Origin: Pseudocolwellia sp049933045
GTDB lineage: Bacteria > Pseudomonadota > Gammaproteobacteria > Enterobacterales > Alteromonadaceae
DNA: 64,000 nt
Direction: 5' to 3'
Assembly (NCBI RefSeq): GCF_049933045.1
Contig: NZ_CP187926.1
Location: 2,480,001-2,544,000, forward strand
In this document: one piece after another, positions 18,070-27,966 of the stretch
How the letters are laid out: each line of letters opens with the position of its first letter
Position numbering within the stretch: the stretch's first letter is position 1
Notes under the pieces: model-generated
Told to the model about the DNA's origin: nothing
The model's database searches: none
What the model saw: only the letters and a program-made list of their open reading frames with translations
Made by a program: the position numbers and the translations under genes

Positions 18070-19068
18070 ATGAAAATATGTATGTTTAGCAGTAAAGCTT
18101 ATGATGAAAAATTCTTCAGCTTAAATAACTCAAACACTTCAAAAAAATTAGAAACCTCATACCTTTCATCTCATTTAAATGAAGAAACAGTCTACATGGC
18201 TGAAGGGTTTGATGTAGTTTGTTGTTTTGTAAACGATAATTTGAACGCTAAAGTGCTTACTACATTGAAAGAGCAAGGCGTGCAGCTAGTCGCTTTACGT
18301 TGTGCTGGCTTTAATAATGTAGATTTAAAAGCAGCGAAACAACTGAACCTCCCAGTTTGTAGAGTACCTGAATATTCACCTTACGCTGTAGCTGAACATG
18401 CTTGTGCTTTGATTTTGGATCTAAACAGAAATATCCACAGAGCCCATAATCGTATCAGAGAAAATGATTATTCTCTGGATGGTCTTTTAGGTTTTGATTT
18501 ACATAGTAAAACTGTTGGCGTGGTGGGCGCTGGTAAAATTGGGCGTGCCTTCATCAATATAATGAACGGATTTGGCTGTAACGTGTTGGTCTATGACCCA
18601 ATGTTAACCGAAACTAATGCTGAGGATAATTTCACACAAGTGACACTTGAAGAGCTATTAGCACAATCAGACATTATATCTTTGCACTGTCCGTTAACCG
18701 CAAGCACACAGCATCTTATTGATACTCAAGCTATCGATAAAATGAAACCCAACGTTATGCTTATTAATACCAGTCGTGGTGCTTTAGTAGATACAGTAGC
18801 GATTATTAAAGGGCTTAAGTTGAAGAAAATTGGTTATTTAGGTATTGATGTTTATGAAGAAGAAAGTGAAATATTCTTTGAAGACTTATCAGATACTTTT
18901 ATTCAAGACGATGTGTTTGCACGATTACAAACCTTCCCTAACGTTATGATCACAGGTCATCAAGCTTTCTTCACCAAAGAAGCATTAAACAAAATAGCGC
19001 AAACCACTATAAACAACATACACAGCTACTTCATCAATAAACCTCAAGATTCAAACCTTGTTTCTTAA
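18070..19068 (+). CDS. ldhA: D-lactate dehydrogenase (NAD-dependent 2-hydroxyacid dehydrogenase)
   Basis: A 332-residue member of the D-2-hydroxyacid dehydrogenase family reducing pyruvate to D-lactate with NADH. Visible are the catalytic-domain start MKICMFSSKAYDEKFF, substrate Arg in LVALRCAGFNNVD, the NAD fold VGVVGAGKIGRAF (about 155-167), the second catalytic Arg in NTSRGALVDT (about 235) and the catalytic His in TGHQAFFT (about 296). Length and order match fermentative LdhA. It has its own ribosome site (AGGAAATTAGC) and a strong terminator, so it is monocistronic. Confidence 0.93.
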   Translation: MKICMFSSKAYDEKFFSLNNSNTSKKLETSYLSSHLNEETVYMAEGFDVVCCFVNDNLNAKVLTTLKEQGVQLVALRCAGFNNVDLKAAKQLNLPVCRVPEYSPYAVAEHACALILDLNRNIHRAHNRIRENDYSLDGLLGFDLHSKTVGVVGAGKIGRAFINIMNGFGCNVLVYDPMLTETNAEDNFTQVTLEELLAQSDIISLHCPLTASTQHLIDTQAIDKMKPNVMLINTSRGALVDTVAIIKGLKLKKIGYLGIDVYEEESEIFFEDLSDTFIQDDVFARLQTFPNVMITGHQAFFTKEALNKIAQTTINNIHSYFINKPQDSNLVS

Positions 19069-19134
19069 TTTTTTTAACATACTGAGTTAGATAGAGATTA
19101 TTTATTGCTGGTGGTTTACTAAAGCTTAAAAACA

Positions 19135-19168
19135 CAAAAGCCCTTAACTCAATATTTAAGGGCTTTTG
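19135..19168. terminator. Bidirectional terminator between ldhA and the SCO gene
   Basis: CAAAAGCCCTTAA (19135-19147) pairs perfectly with TTAAGGGCTTTTG (19156-19168), with A-rich and T-rich edges in both directions. The flanking genes are convergent. Confidence 0.9.
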
Positions 19169-19220
19169 ATATAACTTCTTCTGAAAGAGCTTACTCAGAT
19201 AAATAGATACTTTAACTTTT

Positions 19221-19904
19221 CTACTTTTTTTCTTTCAAGCGTTCTTGATCTAATACTTTAATATCGCTAATTAAATGATTAACAGATGTTTTATTTAAAC
19301 CATTATAAATGCCACGAATATGTCGATGCGAATCCACTAATACTAAGTTTTCAGTATGTAAAAAGTCATTATTACTCACAAACTCACCTAAATCTTCATT
19401 AGCAAAATAATCGCCACGAGCAGCAGCATAAATTTCGTCACGATCTCCTGTAATTAAATGCCATTTACCCGATTTTATTTCATGATTATCAGCATACTCT
19501 TTCAATATTTCTACTGTGTCGTTACTTGGCTGAATAGAATGAGAGATAATACCTATATTGTCATTATCTATAAAAGTCTGCTGAACCTGAAACAACTGAG
19601 AACGCATTTTAGGACAAATACCAGGACAAGAAGTAAAGAAGAAGCTAGCAACATAAATCTTATTATCAAAGGTATTTGAGGTAACATATTCTCCATCTTG
19701 ATTTAGCCATTTAAAATCAGATATTTTATGGAAGTCTTTAAGCTCTGCACTGTTGGGTGTTAACCACTGCGGAGAAAAACTTGCTGAATTATAATAAGGT
19801 AAGGTTAAGACTTTATCTTGTTCAAACGCCTGCGTATTTAATGCAAGTAAAAGCCCTGTGATAATAATACTGCTACGACTGATTTTTTTTAACAAACTTT
19901 TCAT
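19221..19904 (-). CDS. SCO1/SenC-family copper-binding thioredoxin-like protein
   Basis: A 227-residue exported protein (hydrophobic N-terminus about 10-27). It carries the SCO copper site: FFFTSCPGICPKM with Cys93 and Cys97, and the distal His near 182 in FLHTENLVLVD. Such proteins deliver copper to cytochrome oxidase or act as periplasmic thiol oxidoreductases. It is the last gene of a three-gene overlapping operon with a MORN-repeat protein and a YHYH lipoprotein; no oxidase genes adjoin. A role in copper or redox handling for the YHYH partner is inferred. Confidence 0.9.
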   Translation of the reverse strand: MKSLLKKISRSSIIITGLLLALNTQAFEQDKVLTLPYYNSASFSPQWLTPNSAELKDFHKISDFKWLNQDGEYVTSNTFDNKIYVASFFFTSCPGICPKMRSQLFQVQQTFIDNDNIGIISHSIQPSNDTVEILKEYADNHEIKSGKWHLITGDRDEIYAAARGDYFANEDLGEFVSNNDFLHTENLVLVDSHRHIRGIYNGLNKTSVNHLISDIKVLDQERLKEKK

Positions 19905-20517
19905 CTTCTAACTCCACACACATATTCGATCGTTTTAAACCAAAAATTCGACCATTCACATATTCATAATTGCTGTATAACTTACCATTACGACGCCAAG
20001 CTTGTTGTAAGCCCACTTCTTTACCTTGCTCGTAATGCATTTTCTTAAATATTTCGCCTGTGGCATACCATTGCTGAGTATCGCCATGTACTTTCCCGTT
20101 TAAAAATGGACTAACAGAGCGTAAATGTCCGTTACTCCACCAACTTGTAGTAATACCGTTAACGATGCCTTTTGAGTATTCAGAACTAAAACTCATTTTT
20201 CCGTTAGGAAACCATTGTTTTAAAAAGCCTTGGCGAAGTCCTAACGTATAACTAGACAGCTTAGCTAATTGACCCGAAGGATAATACACAGCAACTTCAC
20301 CCGTAAAAGGCGTACCTTTATATAACCGTAAACCTGTTTTTTTCGAGAGTACAATGTCGTCTTTATTAACTCGCACAACACCCGTTTGTAATGGCTGAAG
20401 AGCGGTTACTTGAGTACTGTCTTCTACAACGAATGGCAAAGAAGAAGCATAAGAAAGCGAACAAAAAGCACTACTTATTAAAGTAATAAATAGTGCTGAA
20501 GTTTTAGTTAATCGCAC
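19873..20517 (-). CDS. MORN-repeat (YwqK-like) secreted protein
   Basis: A protein of about 214 residues with a signal peptide (TSALFITLISSAFCSLSYA) and five or so MORN-variant repeats of about 23 residues (about 70-200): GEVAVYYPSGQLAKLSSY, QGFLKQWFPNGKMSFSSEY, NGITTSWWSNGHLRSVSP and so on. The GTG at 20517 is preferred because it puts the signal peptide at the N-terminus; a GTG 7 codons upstream is also open. YwqK-like repeats occur in many exported proteins with no assigned activity, and the 'antitoxin' label often attached to them is not supported here. The gene overlaps both neighbours (YHYH gene by 14 bp, SCO gene by 32 bp). Confidence 0.82.
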   Translation of the reverse strand: MRLTKTSALFITLISSAFCSLSYASSLPFVVEDSTQVTALQPLQTGVVRVNKDDIVLSKKTGLRLYKGTPFTGEVAVYYPSGQLAKLSSYTLGLRQGFLKQWFPNGKMSFSSEYSKGIVNGITTSWWSNGHLRSVSPFLNGKVHGDTQQWYATGEIFKKMHYEQGKEVGLQQAWRRNGKLYSNYEYVNGRIFGLKRSNMCVELEDEKFVKKNQS

Positions 20518-21316
20518 TTGCTGTACCTTGGTAATCACCAGGGAAAAGAATGTAATAAGCGTTTAAATATAATTCGTTTTGAATATGGTAATGATATTCA
20601 GCATCTTGAGTGAATTGAGTCGTACTTGTATGTCCGCCTGATTCATCTAAATCTGTTGGGTAATCACCTGTCGAATTACACTTACGACCATAAAGGAAAA
20701 AACCGTCAGAAATAACACCAACAAGGTTACTGTCATCTTCTGAAAACGAGATAGGCTCTAAATGGTAATGGAAACTTTGTGGACCTGTATGTGCGCCATT
20801 GTAATCTAAACTTCCTACGGCGTTATCTAATGCGATACCTGGACCTTCTTCATCGTTGTAAATAACCGAACCACTTACCGCGATACCAATAGCACCTAAA
20901 CCAGTTGCAGAACTAGATGATGCTTTTTCAGGACTGTTAGCCACTGTTAACGTGTAAGTTCCTACAAAATCATCAATATTTCCAGGTGCCATTTCTTCGT
21001 ACGATGTAACCGTTGGTTCAACAAATAGCTCATGATCTGAAGACCAATATGGCGATGTATGATTAGGTAAACCATTCGTTTCTATAATAACGTTATCACC
21101 ACTAAGGACAACTTCAACATTATCACTATCAAATTCATAGTAAGCACTATGCAATATTCCTGTTGTTAATGGAGTATCTGTATCCGTGTCAGTATCTACT
21201 TCAACTTCTACCTCAGTTTCACTCGCAGTATCTGTATCTTCACTACTGCTATTACACGCTGACAATCCTAGAAAAGATAGAATTAATAATAAGTTAATGG
21301 TTTTAGATGATTTCAT
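20504..21316 (-). CDS. YHYH-domain lipoprotein
   Basis: A 270-residue lipoprotein. The signal ends in LGLSAC (lipobox, Cys21) and is followed by an acidic Thr/Asp/Glu linker. The YHYH domain (about 60-265) is recognised by paired motifs FHYHLEPIS (about 175) and YHYHIQNELY near the end, with SDGFFLYGRKC between them; the histidines could bind metal. The family has no established biochemical activity. It heads the overlapping YHYH/MORN/SCO operon, and a copper-handling SCO partner is consistent with a metal centre. Confidence 0.85.
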   Translation of the reverse strand: MKSSKTINLLLILSFLGLSACNSSSEDTDTASETEVEVEVDTDTDTDTPLTTGILHSAYYEFDSDNVEVVLSGDNVIIETNGLPNHTSPYWSSDHELFVEPTVTSYEEMAPGNIDDFVGTYTLTVANSPEKASSSSATGLGAIGIAVSGSVIYNDEEGPGIALDNAVGSLDYNGAHTGPQSFHYHLEPISFSEDDSNLVGVISDGFFLYGRKCNSTGDYPTDLDESGGHTSTTQFTQDAEYHYHIQNELYLNAYYILFPGDYQGTASAIN

Positions 21317-21613
21317 AATTGACCTTTTTTATATCAAAATAATTTAGTGGTTAATCTTATTGGTGATAATTCTAAACCTTGAATGTGCAAACAAAGTGTA
21401 AAGATAAGTAAAGTTGTAAGTTAAACGAAAATAGTTAAGTTCTTTAATCATAAGCCCCTGTATTAATGAGAAATAAAAACTTAATGTAAAATAAAAATAT
21501 ATTTATATTGATCGAAACGTTATCAATTTAAGTATTGAGTAAAATAATTAATGCGCACTTTAACCTCCCTTTAACATGACTATTTAAGTGCGAGCGAAAA
21601 ACAAGGTGAATAA
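21317..21613. promoter_or_regulatory. Divergent promoter region with 7-bp inverted repeat
   Basis: This space serves the YHYH operon (left) and the photolyase-related gene (right). An inverted repeat, CGCACTT (21554-21560) and AAGTGCG (21586-21592), lies 20-60 bp before the photolyase ATG and could be an operator or promoter-proximal hairpin. Nothing else is recognised; the rest is AT-rich. Confidence 0.45.
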
Positions 21614-23164
21614 ATGAAAGCTAAACACCTCAGGCTTATTTTAGGTGACCAACTCAACCCTATGCATACTTGGTTTGAAACAATAAGCGATGATGTTATT
21701 TATGTAATCGCCGAACTTCACCAAGAAGCTACTTACACTAAACATCATATTCAGAAAATAACCGCCTTTTTCGCAGCGATGGAAGACTTTGCCAAATACC
21801 TGAAGACACAAGGTCATCAAGTTTGTTATTTAACCTTAGACGATACACAAGAATACACATCGATTAATCAGCTAATTCATAAGTTAACGAAAACATATGC
21901 TAGTGAAACATTTACCTACCAACAGCCTGACGAATATAGGCTACGAGTACAGTTAGCTGAATTATCAGAGCAACTTACACTACCTGTGTATGAAGTAGAC
22001 ACTGAACATTTTTTATTGCCTTTCAATGAAATACCTACACACTTTGGCGTACAAACGCATGTAAGAATGGAAGGCTTTTATCGTTACATGCGTAAGCATT
22101 TTTCTATACTCATGGAAGGCACTAAACCTGAAGGTGGAGCTTGGAATTTTGATTCCAATAATCGTCAATCCTTTAAAAAGTCAGATTTACAGTCAATTCC
22201 TCAACCACTCATCTTTGATAATCCCGCGGAGAGCTATTTAGCACGAATAGAAAAGCACAAAATTAACACCATGGGCAAGGCTTCTTCTAATGTCGCTTAT
22301 CCTATAAATCGCGAGCAATCTTTAACACTGCTCGATTACTTTTGTAAAAATCAATTGCCAAACTTTGGTAACTTTCAAGACGCTATGACACAAGCATCGC
22401 CTTACTCTTGGAGCTTGTATCATTCACGTTTAAGCTTTTCACTCAATTGTAAAATGATAAGCTCTGCAGAAGTAATTCAAACCGCATTAACTGCTTACCG
22501 AAAATCAGAAGGTGCTATAACCCTTAACCAAATAGAAGGCTTTGCTAGGCAAATTTTAGGTTGGCGAGAATATGTTCGTGGCATGTATTGGATCAATATG
22601 CCGAATTACGCGCAGCAAAACTTTTTCAATGCTCAACGTAACCTTCCTAACTGGTTTTGGAATGGCGAGACAGACATGAATTGTTTAAAGCATGCTATAT
22701 CTCAGTCGCTAGAACATGCTTATGCTCATCATATTCAACGATTAATGATCACAGGTAATTTCGCCTTACTCGCAGGCATAGCACCAGATCAAGTAGATGA
22801 ATGGTATTTAGGTATATACATAGACGCGATTGAGTGGGTTGAACTACCCAATACTCGCAGTATGGCATTGTTTGCCGATGGTGGTTGGATTGCGACAAAG
22901 CCTTATTCAGCTAGTGGTAATTACGTCAATAAGATGAGTGATTATTGTAAAAGCTGCCGTTATAACGTAAAGGAAAAACTAGGTGACTCTGCCTGCCCAT
23001 TGAATAGCCTGTACTGGAATTTTATTGGCGAAAATTACGATAAGCTTTCAACGAATCCAAGAATGAGCTTTCCCGTTCGTAACTGGGATAAAATGCAAGA
23101 AGATCAAAAGATTGAAATTAAAGAAAAAGCAACTCAGCTGCTCAATAACATAGAGCATTTATAA
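21614..23164 (+). CDS. Photolyase/cryptochrome-related flavoprotein with FeS site (DPRP family)
   Basis: A 516-residue member of the deoxyribodipyrimidine photolyase-related family (FeS-BCP type, PhrB-like). It opens KHLRLILGDQLNPMHTWF, has the helical FAD domain (about 200-510) with QIEGFARQILGWREYVRGMYW (about 303-323), and C-terminal cysteines in MNCLKHA, CKSCRY and SACPLN that match the four-Cys [4Fe-4S] pattern. Members repair (6-4) photoproducts using light. It is followed by a DUF2805-type small gene 169 bp on, repeating a pairing with photolyase genes that I believe is common but have not checked. Confidence 0.9.
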   Translation: MKAKHLRLILGDQLNPMHTWFETISDDVIYVIAELHQEATYTKHHIQKITAFFAAMEDFAKYLKTQGHQVCYLTLDDTQEYTSINQLIHKLTKTYASETFTYQQPDEYRLRVQLAELSEQLTLPVYEVDTEHFLLPFNEIPTHFGVQTHVRMEGFYRYMRKHFSILMEGTKPEGGAWNFDSNNRQSFKKSDLQSIPQPLIFDNPAESYLARIEKHKINTMGKASSNVAYPINREQSLTLLDYFCKNQLPNFGNFQDAMTQASPYSWSLYHSRLSFSLNCKMISSAEVIQTALTAYRKSEGAITLNQIEGFARQILGWREYVRGMYWINMPNYAQQNFFNAQRNLPNWFWNGETDMNCLKHAISQSLEHAYAHHIQRLMITGNFALLAGIAPDQVDEWYLGIYIDAIEWVELPNTRSMALFADGGWIATKPYSASGNYVNKMSDYCKSCRYNVKEKLGDSACPLNSLYWNFIGENYDKLSTNPRMSFPVRNWDKMQEDQKIEIKEKATQLLNNIEHL

Positions 23165-23333
23165 ACACATAAACTTCTTTCGTGTAAAAGCCTAATTAAA
23201 TTTAACCCTGAAAGATAAACAGACCCTAGGCATTTTTATTATTTTCATACTGATCTTTATTATTGTGCACTTCGTATTTCTCATTAATACGTTGAAAAAC
23301 TCTAGATTAGAATTAAAAAATAGGATGGTATTT

Positions 23334-23585
23334 ATGTTATTAAGCCAAGAAGATGAGTCAAGAATTATAGAAATGGCTTGGGAAGATAGAACGCCCTTTG
23401 AAGCGATTGATCTGCAGTTTAAAATGCAAGAGCCTGATGTTATAAAGTTTATGCGCAATAAGTTAAAACCTAGAAGCTTCAAAACATGGCGAGAAAGAGT
23501 TAGCGGTCGTAATACAAAACATCTCAAGCTAAGAAGTAAAGAGATCACACGAGGCTACTGCCCTACACAATACAAAAACCGTTAA
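23334..23585 (+). CDS. DUF2805/TIGR03643-type small basic protein (copy 1)
   Basis: An 83-residue protein with the pattern IEMAWEDRTPFEAI, then QFKMQEPDVIKFMR, LKPRSFKTWRERVSGR and a C-terminal TRGYCPTQYK. The ATG at 23334 is chosen because it has an AGGA upstream and gives exactly the 83-residue length of the second copy at 58074; the frame is open further upstream without support. The fold looks helix-turn-helix-like and the C-terminal half is strongly basic, so nucleic-acid binding is plausible. No function is established. It follows the photolyase-related gene. Confidence 0.85.
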   Translation: MLLSQEDESRIIEMAWEDRTPFEAIDLQFKMQEPDVIKFMRNKLKPRSFKTWRERVSGRNTKHLKLRSKEITRGYCPTQYKNR

Positions 23586-23679
23586 TAAAAAACACCATAA
23601 CGCCTAATGATTTATTGTAATAATTTAGGCATATATGGTATTAATTTAAGTATTGTTCTTTGAAAGCTAAATACCTATT

Positions 23680-24864
23680 TTAAATATTTGGCTTCAAATG
23701 CTTTAATTTACAGTTAGCAAAAACAAGTAATAATATGCCAATAAAAACAATAAATGCGGTTAAGTACAATGCAGGGCTATAACTGTTAAAATATTCAATA
23801 AAGGCAATACAATATAACGGCGCTACTATTTGTCCTAAGCCATAAGCCGCGGTAATTGCGCCCATAATAAATACTGGATTTTTATTCGCTAATTGCCCAC
23901 CGTAGTTCATAAACAAAGCAACTAAACCTATAAACGTTGCACCAAATAATATACCACTGACTAAATTGAAATAGATGTTTGCTGAGAACGTAGGAATTAA
24001 TATACCGACTATTTGCAGCAACATAGCGGCTATCATAATATTAATACTGCCAAACCTATGAGCCAATCGCATCCAGAGGATACTAGCGGGAATTCCCGCA
24101 ATACCTACAGCTAACCAAGTGTAGCCACCGTAACCCTCTAAACCTTCTAGAGAATTTACAATGTCAGGTAAGAAAGTCGCCTGAACCACCATACCAACGC
24201 CTTCGGTAAAGTAAGCTAAAATAAGTACAATCACTAAAGGTGAAAACAAGGTTTTATCAAATTTATGCTTTACAATATTCGCTTTCGGCTCTTTATCGAA
24301 TGATAAAATATAAGCGGAGTAAGCAGAAAAAATAGTGCCGAATAAAGCTAATATCAACCAAGCATCTTGCCAATTCCCACCGAAATAAAACACCGCTCGC
24401 ATAAGCAAATCGGTAATAACAATTGAAAAACCCAAACCACTAAAATGAATACCCATCGCTTTAGTTTTGTTCGTGTCTTTTAGCTTCAACATGACAATGG
24501 CTGATCCAACCACAAGTGCCATAGCCGCACCAAAACCAGCTAAATATCTTGAAATACCCCAAACTAGATTGTTTTCGCTAATACCTAAAAGCAACGAAGT
24601 AACAACACATAAAACTAAACCTATTTTGAAAAATCTGACCTTACTATGAATATCTTTAATAAAAATAGAAAACAATGAACCTGATAAATACCCTGCATAA
24701 TTAATGGACGCTAAAATACCTGCAAAAGATATTGTAATAAAATCATCAAGCATAGGGGGTAATAACGAAGTAAAAACGAAACGTGCAACGCCCACACCTA
24801 CGGTTAATGCGAGTATTCCAGCCAGTAAAATTGACGTATTATTATTTCTATCGAACAAAAACAT
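23680..24864 (-). CDS. MFS transporter, YbfB/YjiJ family
   Basis: A 394-residue membrane protein with about 12 hydrophobic helices. The N-terminus ILLAGILALTVGVGVARF and the LLPPMLDDF that follows are characteristic of the YbfB/YjiJ branch of the major facilitator superfamily; the central loop near 195-205 (KEPKANIVKHKFDK) separates the two six-helix halves. The substrate of this branch is not known. It is a single gene, convergent with the DUF2805 gene. Confidence 0.88.
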   Translation of the reverse strand: MFLFDRNNNTSILLAGILALTVGVGVARFVFTSLLPPMLDDFITISFAGILASINYAGYLSGSLFSIFIKDIHSKVRFFKIGLVLCVVTSLLLGISENNLVWGISRYLAGFGAAMALVVGSAIVMLKLKDTNKTKAMGIHFSGLGFSIVITDLLMRAVFYFGGNWQDAWLILALFGTIFSAYSAYILSFDKEPKANIVKHKFDKTLFSPLVIVLILAYFTEGVGMVVQATFLPDIVNSLEGLEGYGGYTWLAVGIAGIPASILWMRLAHRFGSINIMIAAMLLQIVGILIPTFSANIYFNLVSGILFGATFIGLVALFMNYGGQLANKNPVFIMGAITAAYGLGQIVAPLYCIAFIEYFNSYSPALYLTAFIVFIGILLLVFANCKLKHLKPNI

Positions 24865-25344
24865 AGTTTATTCTAATGAGGAAAAGGTAATCTTTTACCA
24901 TCGTATAACTATTAGTGAACTAAGGACAAATCATTAAAGCTTATGAGTGTTATAAAGTTTTGATATGACAACATGAATGAAAGTTAGTGAAGATTAACGG
25001 TATAAGCATTTAACCTAAATTATAGTTAAAAGTAGCAAGAACAAATGATTACTTATCATTGTCAAAAGATATTAATAATTGAAGAAAGTCTTTGTTGAAA
25101 GGGAAACACTGCTGATTGTACGATAAATAAACAGCTGGATAAGTGGATTTACTTTATCTCTATGTGAAGCGAATACCATGTAAACTGAACGACATAAATT
25201 TATAAGGATTGTAGTGACGAAGCATGCGATAACAGTCTGATATAAGTGCAATAACAATGCAGCTTGCACTGTTATCGCTAAGCGCTTAACTCATATAAAA
25301 AAACAAGTTAAGCGCAGTACAAACTAAATACAAAATATATGTAA
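24865..25344. repeat. Gene-free stretch with nested inverted repeats downstream of ppsA
   Basis: No convincing gene; a 65-codon minus-strand frame is judged spurious. The right part holds three inverted repeats: GCGATAACAGT (25226-25236) with ACTGTTATCGC (25268-25278); AGTGCAA (25245-25251) with TTGCACT (25264-25270), overlapping the first arm so the two are alternatives; and GCGCTTAAC (25282-25290) with GTTAAGCGC (25307-25315), which stands about 30 bp past the ppsA stop and is the best terminator candidate. The left part contains the MFS gene leader. Confidence 0.6.
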
Positions 25345-27723
25345 TTAGGCTTTATTATGTTCTTCAGCCAAATATAACCAAGTAGGTATAACCGTATCAG
25401 GATTTAACGATACGCTATCAATCCCCTGCTCTACTAACCAAGCAGCAAAATCTTTGTGATCGCTTGGACCTTGACCACAAATACCCACGTACTTACCTCG
25501 TGCTTTACAGGCTTTAATTGCCATAGCTAATAACACTTTAATTGCAGGGTCACGCTCATCAAATAAATGTGCGATTAAACCTGAATCTCGGTCTAAACCA
25601 AGTGTTAACTGAGTTAAATCGTTAGAGCCAATTGAAAAACCATCAAAGTGATCTAAAAACTGATCAGCAAGCAAAGCGTTTGAAGGCAGCTCACACATCA
25701 TAATAATTCTTAAACCATTTTCGCCACGTTTCAAACCGTGTTCAGCAAGAATTTCGATGACTTGTGTTGCTTCTTCAAGTGTACGAACAAATGGGATCAT
25801 CACTTCAACGTTCGTTAAGCCCATGTCGTTACGTACACGTTTAATTGCTTCACACTCTAAAGCAAAACACTCACGGAAATCTTTAGAGATATAACGTGCT
25901 GCTCCACGGTAACCAATCATTGGGTTTTCTTCTTCTGGCTCGTATTCTTCTCCGCCGACTAAATTAGCGTATTCGTTAGACTTAAAGTCTGACATACGAA
26001 CAATCACTTTTTCAGGAGAGTAAGCGGCAGCTAAAGTAGAAATACCTTCAGTTAACTTAGTAATGTAGAATTCTACAGGGCTATCGTAACCCGCGATAAT
26101 ATCGGTAATTTCTTCTTTTAAATCTTCAGATAGCGTATCAAAATTAATAAGCGCTTTAGGATGCACACCAATCATTTTGTTAATAATAAATTCTAAACGC
26201 GCTAAACCAATACCTGAATGAGGTAAACGAGCGAAAGCAAATGCTCTGTCTGGGTTACCGACATTCATCATAACTTTTAATGGTAGCTCAGGCATTTTAT
26301 CAACTTCAGAAGTATTCACTTTAAAGTCTAATTGTCCTTCATAAATGAAGCCTGTATCACCTTCAGCACACGACACAGTAATTTTGTCGCCATTCGCTAT
26401 TTTACTTGTTGCATCACCACAACCTACAACCGCTGGAATACCCATTTCGCGAGCTATAATCGCCGCATGGCACGTACGGCCACCACGATTAGTAACAATA
26501 GCAGAAGCTCGTTTCATGATAGGTTCCCAGTCAGGGTCTGTCATGTCAGTAACTAATACATCTCCTGGTTGGATCTTGTCCATTTCAGCTAATGAACCAA
26601 GTACTTTAGCTTCACCGCTACCAATTTTTTGACCAATAGAACGACCTTCACACACAACTTTCGCTGTTTCTTGTAACTGGAACTGTTCTATTACATTGGT
26701 ATTTTCACGACTACGTACTGTTTCAGGACGAGCTTGAACAATATACAACTTACCGTCTAAGCCATCTTTAGCCCATTCGATATCCATAGGACGTTGGTAA
26801 TGTTTTTCAATAATAACGGCTTGTTTAGCCAATTCCATCACTTCGTCATCAGTTAATGAGAAACGATTTGATTGTGCTTCATCTACATCAACAATCTCAA
26901 CTTGTTTACCGTGTTCAGGATTGTCGGCATAAATCATCTTGATAGCTTTACTACCAATATTACGACGCACAACCGCTGGTTTTCCTTTAGCTAACGTCGG
27001 TTTATGTACATAGAATTCGTCAGGGTTAACAGCGCCTTGAACAACCATTTCACCCAGACCTAAGCTTGAAGTAACAAATACCACATCTTCAAAACCAGAC
27101 TCAGTATCGATAGAGAACATAACACCACTTGATGCAATATCACTTCTAACCATACGCTGAATACCAGCTGAAAGCGCCACACCACGGTGATCGTAGCCTT
27201 GGTGAACACGGTATGAAATAGCACGGTCGTTGAATAACGAAGCAAAAACATGCTTGATAGCAATCATTACAGCATCAAGACCACGTACATTTAAGAAGGT
27301 CTCTTGTTGACCGGCGAAAGAAGCATCAGGCATATCTTCTGCAGTTGCTGAAGATCGAACAGCAAAAGAAGCTTCGCTTGAGAATTCACCTGCAAGTTTA
27401 TCGTAAGACAATTCAATGTCGGCTTGCATTTGAGGTAAGAAAGGAGTGTCAATAATCCATTGACGAATAGTAGCACCACACTCGCCAAGCGCATTAAGAT
27501 CGCCTACATCGAGAGTGTCTAGAAGTTTATAAATTTTGTCGTTCAAACCGCTTTGCTCTAAAAACTCGTTAAAAGCAAACGAAGTAGTAGCAAAACCACC
27601 GGGTACCTGCACGCCAACATTGGCTAGGTTAGAAATCATTTCGCCTAATGATGCATTTTTACCGCCTACGCGATCAACATCATTCATTCCAAGTTCTTCA
27701 TACCAAAGTACATATTCTTGCAC
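25345..27723 (-). CDS. ppsA: Phosphoenolpyruvate synthase (pyruvate, water dikinase)
   Basis: A 792-residue PEP synthase making PEP from pyruvate and ATP for gluconeogenesis. It has the N-terminal ATP-grasp-like domain (about 1-340, DVDRVGGKNASLGEM, SFAVRSSATAEDMPDASFAGQ), the swivelling phospho-His domain with GGRTCHAAIIARE (His near 420), and the C-terminal TIM barrel with IGSNDLTQLTLGLDRDS and the catalytic-loop Cys in CGQGPSDHKDF. Length and order are complete. It is divergent from ppsR, whose product switches it off and on by phosphorylation of the Thr two residues before the phospho-His (GGRTCH). Confidence 0.97.
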   Translation of the reverse strand: MQEYVLWYEELGMNDVDRVGGKNASLGEMISNLANVGVQVPGGFATTSFAFNEFLEQSGLNDKIYKLLDTLDVGDLNALGECGATIRQWIIDTPFLPQMQADIELSYDKLAGEFSSEASFAVRSSATAEDMPDASFAGQQETFLNVRGLDAVMIAIKHVFASLFNDRAISYRVHQGYDHRGVALSAGIQRMVRSDIASSGVMFSIDTESGFEDVVFVTSSLGLGEMVVQGAVNPDEFYVHKPTLAKGKPAVVRRNIGSKAIKMIYADNPEHGKQVEIVDVDEAQSNRFSLTDDEVMELAKQAVIIEKHYQRPMDIEWAKDGLDGKLYIVQARPETVRSRENTNVIEQFQLQETAKVVCEGRSIGQKIGSGEAKVLGSLAEMDKIQPGDVLVTDMTDPDWEPIMKRASAIVTNRGGRTCHAAIIAREMGIPAVVGCGDATSKIANGDKITVSCAEGDTGFIYEGQLDFKVNTSEVDKMPELPLKVMMNVGNPDRAFAFARLPHSGIGLARLEFIINKMIGVHPKALINFDTLSEDLKEEITDIIAGYDSPVEFYITKLTEGISTLAAAYSPEKVIVRMSDFKSNEYANLVGGEEYEPEEENPMIGYRGAARYISKDFRECFALECEAIKRVRNDMGLTNVEVMIPFVRTLEEATQVIEILAEHGLKRGENGLRIIMMCELPSNALLADQFLDHFDGFSIGSNDLTQLTLGLDRDSGLIAHLFDERDPAIKVLLAMAIKACKARGKYVGICGQGPSDHKDFAAWLVEQGIDSVSLNPDTVIPTWLYLAEEHNKA

Positions 27724-27966
27724 GACAACATCTCCAAAATTATTTAATAAAAGTGTATAGTTAAATAACTTTATGCAAATAAAACAGTCGCATACGACAA
27801 GTTACTTAGGTATAAACTTTATTCTCAAACGATTGGTTATTTTTGTTCTAACCTTAACCGTTTCGTGTTTAAATAATAATGACTGATGTTTCTAGAGTAA
27901 ATATTCTACACTGTGAATTTAGAAATGGGAACCCCTTTTGTAAACTTTCATCAATAGGAACAAAAA

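Noticed and set aside
19873..20517. Toxin-antitoxin role for the YwqK-like protein
   Set aside because: The name comes from family annotation only; the operon partners are envelope proteins and no toxin is present.
25072..25269. Minus-strand 65-codon open frame
   Set aside because: Overlaps nested inverted repeats, has no ribosome site and no family pattern.
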